Below, piece after piece: positions 1 through 7,545 of a stretch of DNA of 11,080 nucleotides. The DNA comes from Melampsora larici-populina 98AG31 (taxonomy: Eukaryota > Basidiomycota > Pucciniomycetes > Pucciniales > Melampsoraceae). The position numbers were made by a program, and so were the translations under genes. Each line of letters begins with the position of its first letter. Position 1 is the first letter of the stretch. The notes under the pieces were generated by a model. It made no database searches, was not told the DNA's origin, and saw only the letters and a program-made list of their open reading frames with translations. The DNA is taken from the NCBI RefSeq assembly GCF_000204055.1, contig NW_006768910.1, forward strand, positions 1,422 to 12,501, given 5' to 3'.

Positions 1-42
1 CCTCAGGCTTCATTCCGGAGCCATGAAGCTTGAGGCAAGCTT
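1..42. repeat. Hairpin with 11-bp-spaced AAGCTT motifs at window edge
   Basis: Bases 1-13 (CCTCAGGCTTCAT) pair with 23-35 (ATGAAGCTTGAGG) with one mismatch around a 9-nt loop. AAGCTT occurs at 26-31 and 37-42, exactly 11 bp apart, which is the spacing of the array at 1144-1220. This may be the end of a similar degenerate array lying mostly outside the window. Function unknown. Confidence 0.55.
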
Positions 43-52
43 GGCGCTCTGT

Positions 53-255
53 GATCCATCTGGGGGATACTTCAGAGACTTAGCTAAGGGAATACTCAGT
101 TCAGCTCAGCCCCTAAGCTATACATTGGTGGCATCCCTTGGAGCTTACTGAACCAGGGAATGCCGCTCAGGATCAGCTGAGCAGATGGATCGGCCCTTCC
201 TCAGACTTCTTTGCTCAGGAATAAATGCTGAGGAAGGCTTAGTTTGTCTGCTCAG
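53..255. repeat. Nested inverted and direct repeats rich in CTCAG/CTGAG
   Basis: GATCCATCTG (53-62) is perfectly inverted at 182-191. CTGAGCAGA (177-185) is perfectly inverted at 247-255, and inside that span CCTTCCTCAG (195-204) is inverted at 228-237. CTTAGCTAAG (79-88) is a perfect palindrome. An imperfect direct repeat starting AGGGAAT lies near 86-110 and 154-182. The overlapping symmetry suggests a foldback or MITE-like repeat, but I find no clear ends or target-site duplication. No coding potential is seen. Confidence 0.5.
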
Positions 256-296
256 TTCCTGATGATCACGTAATCAGCTGACAAACAGAAAGAAAA

Positions 297-340
297 GGGA
301 AACAAATGGGAAACAAATTGGAAACAAATGGGAACAAAAC
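297..340 (+). repeat. Tandem repeat, 11-bp unit GGGAAACAAAT, about 4 copies
   Basis: The unit GGGAAACAAAT occurs exactly at 297-307 and 308-318. It recurs with one change at 319-329 and in degenerate form at 330-340. The period is 11 bp, so the array cannot encode an in-frame peptide repeat. A short open frame beginning at 306 is an accident of this purine-rich array. Confidence 0.8.
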
Positions 341-1143
341 AGGAAAATTTCAACGCTCACATAGTTGTGAGCATCAATTTTTGCCCCTGTGCTTTAAGGT
401 ACACTCATTATTTCTCATACACCTTCATAAACTGACCTTCTGGCTTGTGATATATAATATTCTTCAAGCAGACATGAACAACACCATCATGAATGTCAAA
501 CTGAAGGCGTACAGTTGCACTCACAACTCAGACAAGCACCCAATCAACTATTCCTTTGCTGACCTATGTAACATAAGTTTTCTTGTCTCCCTTTTACCAC
601 ACCAAAGATGATCCACTTTTTCCTCACACTGAGTTACATTGAGCACAAGGATGAGGGATTTGCCAAGCCTTTTTCTCCCTTGGCTATGGAAATGAGGTCA
701 GGAGTTAAGCACACATGTGTGCTTCACTCAGAAGCTTGATGACTATCTCAAGGTCATCAAGACACAAACTCAAAGTTGTTTTGTACAACGGTTTGTAAGT
801 CTATCCCTTGGCATCTTGTATATCAAATGAGATGCTGATCTTTAACCCTGTTCAAGAGCCTTACCAGAATTCTTGATGTGAAATAGCAACAGCCCACTCT
901 TCCCATGCCATCTCTTGAAGAACTAACTGTCTTGGTAAGTATCCCATGTTTTCTTGTCTTGTCATCATCAGATCATCGTTCTCTTCTGAGGCAGGTTTGG
1001 CGCACATCCATAAAGGCAACTGAACCTAGATCCAATGAGTTCATATTTAAGGAGGTCCTGAATCCCTCTGATTTTGTTTGACCCTTCTAGTCACAGCCCC
1101 CATCTACTGGGCTCTGGCAGGCCAGTGACTACCACGGCATTAT
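341..1143. other. No gene seen; two perfect palindromic hairpins
   Basis: Short open frames here have no recognisable protein character or splice support. Two sites stand out. An 18-bp perfect palindrome lies at 707-724 (AAGCACACATGTGTGCTT). A perfect 9-bp stem, CTTGATGAC at 735-743 and GTCATCAAG at 753-761, has a 9-nt loop. They are 10 bp apart and could be binding sites or remnants of a repeat. Confidence 0.5.
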
Positions 1144-1220
1144 GAAAGATTCATGAAAGCTTCAGAAAGAATTGACAGAAGCTTCATGCAAGCTTCAGAG
1201 AAGCTTCAGGAAAGCTTAAA
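1144..1220 (+). repeat. Tandem repeat, 11-bp unit GAAAGCTTCAG, 7 units
   Basis: Seven consecutive 11-mers start at 1144, 1155, 1166, 1177, 1188, 1199 and 1210. Five carry AAGCTT (at 1157, 1179, 1190, 1201 and 1212). The unit at 1144 has AAGATT, and the third unit (1166-1176) is the most diverged. The core AAGCTT is itself palindromic, so every unit presents the same face on both strands at roughly one helical turn. It may be a minisatellite or an array of protein-binding sites; the sequence does not decide. Confidence 0.8.
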
Positions 1221-1775
1221 AAGAGCTCAAAATGATGCCTGAACACATCTCAACAGGTCTCCAGACCAAAACACAAATTATGTGGCTGCTGACTGGCAAA
1301 CTTGAGGGACCCATGACCTTCAAGAAACATTTTGTGTGCCCCCAACTCTCAGAGATGGAACGGATGTATCACAGCAAACATTTTCTGTTTTTTACCAGAC
1401 CACCCAGAACTGCCCTCATAGTTGCCTCAGCAACATATGTCAAGGAGTCCTTGGATGCCCCCTACAAGGAAAAGCGCACCCAAAGATACCTCTGAGGCAA
1501 ATTTTGGCCATCACAGTTGCCTTGGATTGGACCCTCTGCCGGAGCTTCCCTTGGAGTGGAAGTCCAAGAACTCCTCATATTTTTGCATATATGCTGGCTG
1601 TGCATATATGCCTCATGAAGTGAATGGAAGTTGTGACATGTTTGACAAATGGGAATCAGGGCTGGTTGCCCAAGGAAGATGGATTTGGGAACAACACCCA
1701 AAATAATCGGATCGAATGTGACTTTTCGGACACTTTGCATGTCGTAACCAGGGGCATACATATCTGACCGAATAC
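1221..1775. other. No convincing gene
   Basis: Several overlapping short frames on both strands cover 1232-1884, but none has protein-like composition or splice support and they exclude each other. Within the stretch, the decamer GCATATATGC occurs at 1585-1594 and again at 1602-1611. Each copy is a perfect palindrome and the two are separated by 7 nt, so they can also pair with each other. Confidence 0.45.
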
Positions 1776-2076
1776 CCAATACAATATGAAGACCAAAAAA
1801 ATCTCGCAGCTCATATTGTATTGCCCAAACAATAACAGTGGATAAAATATGGAATTTGTAGCAAAAGTGCCATTTCAACTGCAATTGGGGTTCAAAGCAG
1901 TCAATTTATGAGGTGATCTCATGTCGGTTCAAGCCTGGATATCGTATTGCCAATACCCGACATGAAAAAAGGTGCTCCACATGTGGGGTCAGCTGAACCA
2001 ATATGAGAAAATCCAACTTTTTGTGTCAGATTGCCAATACGATACCACTAAGATATCAACATCTGTGTTGTATTGG
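1776..2076. repeat. Quasi-palindromic block built on CAATAC/GTATTG
   Basis: Several symmetric elements overlap. CAATACAATATGA (1777-1789) is perfectly inverted at 1811-1823. CATGTCGG (1920-1927) is inverted at 1957-1964 and encloses the small palindrome GTATTG-C-CAATAC (1944-1956). GTATTG plus flanking bases near 1936-1949 is inverted at about 2034-2045. CCAATACAA (1776-1784) is perfectly inverted at 2068-2076, which brackets the block. The arrangement suggests a foldback or MITE-like repeat of about 300 bp. No target-site duplication was identified, so the ends are uncertain. Confidence 0.5.
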
Positions 2077-2306
2077 TTTGATCAGTCATTGTTGGGAGAG
2101 AATGCAAGAGGCAGGTTATGAAAGGTGTTCATCAGAATTCAATCAGAAAATGATCAAGCAACAAAGGGAGCTCAAACAAAGTAGTTGAAGTGCGGAGGGT
2201 GAATTGTGACCAAACAAAGAGGTCAGAAAATGTTTGCAACCTTTTTAAAATCATTCAAGTTCATCAATTTCTATTAGGGACAAATATTTTTCTATGAATT
2301 TGGACA
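2077..2306. other. Spacer, nothing recognised
   Basis: This short non-coding stretch lies between the CAATAC block and the palindrome-headed repeat. I see no open frame with protein character and no strong inverted repeat. Confidence 0.4.
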
Positions 2307-2660
2307 TTATCATTACAAATCTTTGTTCACTCAACTAACTTGTGAGCAAAGTCATTGACCTGTTGACTGAGGTGGTTGAGTTGAGTGACAAATCTCTGAG
2401 CAAAGTTGTTAATCCGTGGACTGAGATGGTTGATTTGAGTGACAGATATATTCACTCAAATAAACCATCTCAGTCAACAGGTGCACAACTTTGCTCTTGT
2501 CACTCAACCCAACCACCTCAGTCAACAGGTCAATGACTTTTCTCACAAATGAGTTAAAGTTGACTAAAAGGCCTGACACCCTTTGTGTTCTACAAGCAGA
2601 AGTTTTCTGTGAAAATTGATTTAGAAAGAAAGTCAAGGCACAAAGGGGGAGTACAATTTG
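2307..2660 (+). repeat. Palindrome-headed repeat, copy A (two units per arm)
   Basis: Copy A begins TTATCATTAC at 2307 and contains an imperfect palindrome of about 209 bp (2340-2548) centred near 2450. Each arm carries two head-to-tail units of about 50-60 bp. The unit core is CTGTTGACTGAGGTGGTTGA followed by a GAGTGACAA motif. A 3' tail follows, with CTACAAGC, GAAAATTGA and AAGGGG motifs shared with copy B. Short frames on both strands, with repeated LTE-V-LSD peptides, only mirror the palindrome and should not be called genes. The two copies lie 633 bp apart from start to start. Confidence 0.75.
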
Positions 2661-2676
2661 AATTACCAGACTCAAA

Positions 2677-2902
2677 TGATTATACTCTCATTATCAGAAA
2701 AACCTGTCACTTGTTTCTGGAAGGGGGAGGATGCTCCGCCAGCTTACTGTGCAGCAAGAATAACAAGCGGAATCTGTCGTGTCGTGAAGTTTGTTTCACA
2801 GACAGATCCCGCTTGTTATTCTTGCTGCACAGCAAGTTGGTGGTGCATCTTCATCCTTCCAAAAACAGGGGACAGGTTCCCCGGATAATAGGAGTATAAT
2901 CA
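2677..2902. mobile_element. Foldback (MITE-like) element with 102-nt arms
   Basis: Arms 2677-2778 and 2801-2902 are inverted copies that align over 102 positions without a gap; by hand count about 85 match. The loop is 22 nt. The termini are a perfect 11-bp inverted repeat (TGATTATACTC). The most conserved internal block is 24 bp around GTGCAGCAAGAATAACAAGC. The flanks carry ACTCAA at 2670-2675 and 2902-2907, a possible but imperfect target-site duplication. It encodes no protein and lies between the two palindrome-headed repeats, possibly inserted into the tail of copy A. A transcript would form a long, nearly uninterrupted duplex, so a small-RNA precursor is an alternative reading. Confidence 0.75.
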
Positions 2903-2939
2903 CTCAAGCAAGAGTTTGATAAACACTCTGGTGAAGCAC

Positions 2940-3180
2940 TTATCATTACGATTTTTGTTAAGTTATTGACCTGTTGACTGAGGTGATTGAGTTGAGTGAC
3001 AAACACGTATTTGGTCAACAAAGACATGTTTTGTCACTCAATTCAACCACCTGAGCCAACAGGTGAATAACATTGCTCACAAGTGAGTTGAACGGTCAAA
3101 AGTCCTGACACATTTTTCATTCTACAAGCCGAATTTCCACTTGAAAATTGAAGTAGAGAGAGAGGCAAAAAACCAAGGGG
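2940..3180 (+). repeat. Palindrome-headed repeat, copy B (one unit per arm)
   Basis: It begins TTATCATTAC at 2940, like copy A. The palindrome has arms 2963-3003 and 3029-3070 with a 25-nt centre, so each arm has one unit where copy A has two. The 3' tail (about 3080-3180) matches the copy A tail in CCTGACAC, TTCTACAAGC, TGAAAATTGA and AAGGGGAG, with scattered substitutions. The number of units per arm therefore varies between copies. It has no coding content. Confidence 0.7.
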
Positions 3181-3768
3181 AGGAAAAAAGGAATGGGTTC
3201 TGATGATGCCTTATCACCTTGTCGACCATCAAACTCTGATCAAGCACTTGTGTCTTTCATGGACCCTTCAGCATCTTACCTATTAGCGGAACTGCAGTCT
3301 GTTCCAGACGTGTTGAAAAACCAAAACAAGTTCTTATCAGAATCATTGAAGATCATCTGACAAGACCTGGATTTGTTTTTTTGATACGCCAAAACAGACT
3401 GCATTTCCGGTAATAAATATTACACAGGAAGGTCCATGGATGGATCAAGTCCTTGATCAGTGTTTGATGAGCAAAGAGGTGATAAAAGATAAGTAGAACC
3501 CATGGATGGTGCCATATGTGGAGTTTGGAGATGCACATGGCAAAGTGATAATTAAATAAATGTAAATTCATAAAACCCCCCCTTCAAGCAAAATATCAGC
3601 ATTATGTCTTAAGGATAAGAGCATAAAGCAACATTTTGCCTAAAGGCAGGGTCTTACAACCTTACACATACAAGACACACTTCATATTCAGGTACCTCAA
3701 ATCTTTCGAAATGATGGCAGGCTGGTGAAGTGCGTGAGGAGCAGAAACATCTTCCTTTCGAAATACCC
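3181..3768. other. No gene recognised
   Basis: A 72-codon frame on the minus strand (3353-3571) has no recognisable features and no splice support. The motif TTTCGAAAT occurs twice between 3700 and 3770. I see nothing else that I can support. Confidence 0.4.
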
Positions 3769-4660
3769 TCTATTTATATCCATTTGTGACTCGCCGGTCA
3801 TTGTTCATTTTTCTTCTCGCCGCATCCGGCGCATCATTCTTTCCCACCTGTTGTGTACTAAATCTACTCATTTCGCAACCTACTATAATTTGTATAATTG
3901 ATGCCTTTCCTTTTCTGTAATAATGATGCCTTATAGCTGTTATGCTTTTGCTTGATCCAAAATAAATTATGCAAAAGATATTGGTATAATTAGGGCAGCC
4001 AACTCCAGTTACATCCTTTGTTAATTGATACACAACCTCAACATTGTGGCTCTATTTGTTTTCACCATTGTTAGGCGTTTCCGGTGATTCATCCTCCACC
4101 CACATATGTCATATCAATTCCACCCCTTGCCTGAGCTACCCTCATTGGTAAAGATGATTCTACTCCCTCTTATGCAATTACCATACTTGAGTTGTGCTTC
4201 CATACCGCTTTACTTCCTATTTTGGTCCGTTCAAAAAAGCAACACACTAACCAATTATTCGACTAAATTTAGTCAACAGCAACGCCTACCGTTCTAAGGC
4301 AATATCCACATCCTTGAATTTCAATGTATTCTCAACTTTCTCTGATTGTTTTAGTATCTATACTTGTGTTGAAGTATTGTGTCAAATTATTCTCAATTTC
4401 CGATTCAATTCCAGCCTTATCTCGCCACCAACACCCCTACTGTGATCCATATATCATAAGGTATCAAAAATATCATTCATATGTATTCATAATTTGGAAT
4501 TCGTTGTTCTTGATCATCTCTGTCCAATTGTCATCTCAGTTTTTAAATCAAGTCGTGTAGCTCACCGCAGTTCGATTAAATCTTGATTCACGCCTGCACT
4601 TATTACTACCTCTCTTCATAGTTTTTGAACTCAGCCCACCTTACATGACCTCATCAGGTT
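3769..4660 (+). other. Possible 5' region or upstream exons of the following gene
   Basis: There are splice-like signals here but no model I can close. A frame starting at 4106 (MSYQFHPLPELPSL) meets a GTAAAG donor at about 4148. A candidate acceptor with a CTAAC branch site lies near 4272, and the frame continues STATPTVLRQYPHP before a stop. Pro/Tyr/His-rich pieces also occur near 4413-4460 and at 4645 (MTSSGYGPSYIPQT). They may be low-complexity exons upstream of 4661, but frame and order are unresolved. TCTATTTATA at 3769 weakly resembles a Helitron 5' start but is preceded by C, not A. Confidence 0.25.
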
Positions 4661-5967
4661 ATGGCCCTTCCTATATCCCTCAAACATAACTTTGTTGGAG
4701 CCCTCTATAACCGTATGGTCTTGCATGACCTTTGGAAAGACAACAACTCTGAAGCTATCAATACCCTGAAACAAATACACCTAGACTTCCAAGAATGTGA
4801 GTCGTTGATCTTCACTACTTTTCCTATTGCTGATCTTTATAATTTACTATCTCGCAGGCTCTCCAGGGGAAAATATATTACAATACCAAGATGGACAAGA
4901 ATTTTCCCTTCAAGCCGTTTACAATATAGCCTATTGGTCCAAAACGCACATAGTCCTGAGACCTGATGTGTCATCACTTACCTGGACTATAACACCCTCT
5001 CAACACGAGACGCCCAATGTGGATCCCATTAGTGTCCATTCTTATACTGTCGCTGACTTATGCCTGTTACTCTTAGATTGAGCCGAGTTTTTCTATATGC
5101 TCCACCCGAAAACGGAGCCCTAATGAGATTCTGAGGGAAATCAAGCTTGATTTCAATTGTAGTGAGTTGATTTTCTTTGTTGTTCTCTTTGGCTAAATAT
5201 TGATTCCATTCATTGTGAGCTCCTCACTTCCCTGGCAATGTTAAAATCTGTAATAACAATGGTATAGAGGAAAATGTTAAATTGATGCATAGTGTAGCGT
5301 ATCGGTTTCATCAAGACGGGACTTCTGAGGCTCATTGTGTCGTAACATTCTTGGGCTTTGATATTTTGGGCTCAAACAATGCGCAAGGTACATTGTCTGT
5401 GATTAACTTCTGTATCCATTGTGATTGAGCTGTCCACAGATGAGGTCGAATTGCGATTTTACCAGCATCAAAAGCGGGGTGTGCCTCACGTTTATCCTTT
5501 GAAAATGATCATATGGAACAAGAGGGTGCTTGTCTTGAATGAAATTGAAGAGTGGTTAGCAAAACCTGGTTAGTCTTTTTCAGTCTAAGGAAAGATTCGT
5601 TTGGTTATCTTAAATCTAGAGGCTAACAGGTTTTTTGTTGAATTGAGGAAGAATTACTTTGAGAGTAAGAATAAATCCTCTAATGCAAATGAATTATTAC
5701 TTGTGTTTAGATTGCATTTTGGCTTATACCTTTATCTGCGCATCATAAGACTCAAATCTTTATTTATGATTTTACTTCAAGTTGTACCCAAAGACACATG
5801 TGTGTGTTGGCTTCATTTGTTGTCAACCAATGTTTGTCCCTATTGTTTGTTCCAATCAAAATATGATTCCTTCTGCAAACTACTTGATGGTCATGAATTA
5901 TTTTCAAACTGAACATTATATCTCTACAACCTGGATTTCAGGGCGGGCGAGCCCGCCAACGTTCTAG
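4661..5967 (+). CDS. Intron-dense hypothetical gene or captured gene remnant with duplicated module
   Basis: My splice model joins 4661-4796, 4858-5018, 5077-5161, 5220-5387, 5440-5568, 5620-5702 and 5782-5967 (315 aa). All six joins keep frame and the introns are 51-79 bp. The donors are GTGAGT, GTGGAT, GTGAGT, GTACAT, GTTAGT and GTGTTT. Branch-like CTGAT, CTGAC and TTAAC motifs are visible. Exon 1 ends with NTLKQIHLDFQEC and exon 3 ends with NEILREIKLDFNC. Both are followed by a phase-1 intron with a GTGAGT donor and then by a segment containing PGEN or PGNV and a beta-rich stretch (YNIAYW, HSVAYRF), so the module is duplicated. Exon 5 carries a charged segment ending EIEEWLAKP, which continues in exon 6 as EANRFFVELRKNYFESK. 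I do not recognise the family. The start is uncertain because a TGA lies in frame at 4646, and earlier exons may exist. Exon 7 is weakest: its last residues fall in the putative Helitron end. Without the fifth intron the frame stops at 5571-5573. Confidence 0.5.
5942..5967 (+). mobile_element. Putative Helitron 3' terminus
   Basis: GGCGGGC (5942-5948) and GCCCGCC (5951-5957) form a perfect 7-bp GC stem with a 2-nt loop. It is followed by AACGTT and then CTAG at 5964-5967, with T as the next base. Helitron family 3' ends are known to have a short GC hairpin about 10-12 nt before a terminal CTRR, inserted between A and T. Here the hairpin ends 10 nt before the end and CTAG fits CTRR. The 5' TC end and a Rep/helicase gene are not seen, so the element would be non-autonomous, with its start upstream and unplaced. 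The hairpin sits in otherwise AT-rich DNA. Confidence 0.5.
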
Positions 5968-6224
5968 TGAAAGAGGAAACTGAGGAACAGGAGACTGTGG
6001 GGTCAAATCAGACATGGTATATAAGGCAAACAGTTGCAGCGGCCAACTTGTGGTATGTGCACATATGCTTATGGTGGTCACATGAGTCACAAACCCTAAC
6101 CCCTAGCCATACATTCTTCTCAAATTTGTTATACTTGGTGAAAAGACCTGACACATAAGAACCAGTGGTGTGTTCTTGTATAATGACATCATAGATCAAA
6201 TACGCAGCCTGAATTAATATGAAG
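5968..6224. other. Spacer downstream of both converging genes
   Basis: This is the 3' flank shared by the plus-strand gene ending at 5967 and the minus-strand gene ending at 6225. A plus-strand TATATAAG lies near 6017-6025, but no gene follows it in that direction. A 12-bp palindrome TATGTGCACATA is present near 6053. Short frames on both strands lack protein character. Confidence 0.4.
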
Positions 6225-7397
6225 TCAATTGGGAAGAAGTGTAGCAATTGCAGTCAGAGCATCATCAAGTTTTGCAGAGCTGGGTGATATCCCCAGGGCC
6301 AGTTTTTCAAGGGGGTCATAGTGCTTCAAGAAAGCACTTTCATAACAGTTTTCTGGAAGGTTAGCACAGACAGTTCCAAAGGGGTTGACTGTATGGCCTT
6401 CTTGACGCCTAGTATCTAATCTGCGGGCGGGATGAATCCTCAGCTTGATAGTGGATTGATCTTGATAGGATAGCCGGTCCACTTCATGTAGCCAGTTGCC
6501 ATACTTGACGCTACACCATGCCGGACAAATCGACTTCTGGATGGGTTGATGTGGGTCGTCTTCTGTATCAGAACAGCAGTCTGCATCGGGTAGGAGGTCA
6601 AGAAATTGCGGAAGATGTTGCTGAAGAGTGGCTTTACGGTATTTCCAGAGCTGAGTAGACATATTATCAGAAAAGGACTGGAGAATGCCTAAAGGCATAA
6701 ACATGACTTACATCTCTTCTCTTTTTGCTCCGGGTCCTTTGTTCAACCTTGGATGGATCTCGAAATCTTCTCTTGATTTCTTCAATCCGCCCAATCACCC
6801 AGCGAGTCATGATCCCAACTTGGACAAGGTCAGTAGGGTTGTCTTGATCCAGTCCAAAATTCTCAAAAGCAGAAGCAGCTTTGGCAAACTTCCAATGCTT
6901 TACAGTAAAAAAAATCATTGTCTGATTCCATGTACTTTTTTCACCGTTGTCCGCTTCCCATTCAAAGGTGAAACTATCATCTATTTGATGATTGGCCAGG
7001 TCTTTGAGCAGCAGAGTCTTGAACGGTGACCAATCAGATTTAACTGAATGGGCTGAAGCATTATAGGTGGTGAAGACTGAGGTATCTTGTAAGATCATTT
7101 CCATAGTCAGAGTTGGAAGATTCATAAGTTGATCATCGCCAGGTGAATCAGGATAAACTTGGTGTGTTTTGGTGTATCCAAGTATAAATCTCGCAAATTC
7201 AGAATATGATTTACAGATTGGCTGGTTATGACCCGGGAGGTGAGCGCTCAGAGCCTTGTTCTTTGCTTTGCGGCTCTTTGGTGGTGCTCCATTCACCCAA
7301 CCACTTGAGCGTTTATGAGTGGGAGATGCTGAGATTGTAAAGTGGAGTCATGAGTTTGCAGCTTTTGAACCAGAAGAACTGAAGAGGTCCTACCCAT
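6225..7397 (-). CDS. Hypothetical protein, rust-type multicopy family, 3 exons, 348 aa
   Basis: The model is complement of join(6225-6650, 6712-7328, 7394-7397). Intron 2 (6651-6711, 61 bp) has donor GTAAGT, a CTGAT branch motif and acceptor CAG. It joins KKRRD to LWKYRK in phase 0, and without it the frame stops within 14 codons. Intron 1 (7329-7393, 65 bp, donor GTAGGA, acceptor CAG) supplies the ATG, giving MASPTHKRSSGW. Without it, the exon-2 frame runs back to a TGA at 7348-7350 with no ATG. The N-terminus is basic (KSRKAKNK). The middle is W/F-rich and ends in a charged segment, EIKRRFRDPSKVEQRTRSKK. An acidic patch (SDTEDD) follows, and the C-terminus has LPENCYESAFLKHYDP. This layout resembles anonymous basidiomycete proteins I have seen, but I cannot name a domain or function. 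There is no signal peptide or membrane segment; the basic regions would suit a nuclear protein (inference). Intron 1 is less certain than intron 2. Confidence 0.75.
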
Positions 7398-7539
7398 TTA
7401 AATGTGTGTTGATACACAAGATTACAATTTGTCCTTGTTTGATTTGATGGAGAATGATCTGAGGTGATGTTGATGAAACAAGAGAAAGTGATGGTTAAGA
7501 AGGAGGAGGCCAGGAAAGAGGAGTGCAGCCTGAGACACA

Positions 7540-7545
7540 TTTATA
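7540..7545 (-). promoter_or_regulatory. TATA box for the 6225-7397 gene
   Basis: On the minus strand TATAAA reads from 7545 to 7540, about 143 bp upstream of the proposed ATG at 7397. The intervening minus-strand sequence is C/A/T-rich (repeated CATCAACATCACC-like text), as expected of a fungal 5' leader. The position supports a short non-coding leader and the exon 1 start. Confidence 0.5.

Noticed and set aside
1232..1884. Overlapping frames of 87-140 codons on both strands
   Set aside because: They exclude each other, lack splice support, and show no protein-like composition or recognised motif.
1921..1940. GGTTCAAGCC as a tRNA T-loop/B box
   Set aside because: No matching A box, acceptor stem or cloverleaf can be drawn around it.
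2342..2675. Open frames on both strands with repeated LTEV-LSD-like peptides
   Set aside because: They translate the two arms of the copy A palindrome; the peptide repetition on both strands is a by-product of the inverted tandem units.
4324..4560. Hydrophobic 78-codon frame as a membrane protein
   Set aside because: Hydrophobicity follows from T-rich composition; splice-like signals cut through it and no context supports a gene.
5942..5957. GC hairpin as a rho-independent terminator
   Set aside because: It is not followed by a T run and the context is a spliced eukaryotic genome; the CTAG after it fits a Helitron end better.
6091..6106. Telomere-like AACCCTAACCCCTA
   Set aside because: Only about two units, imperfect, and internal to ordinary spacer; not enough for an interstitial telomere call.
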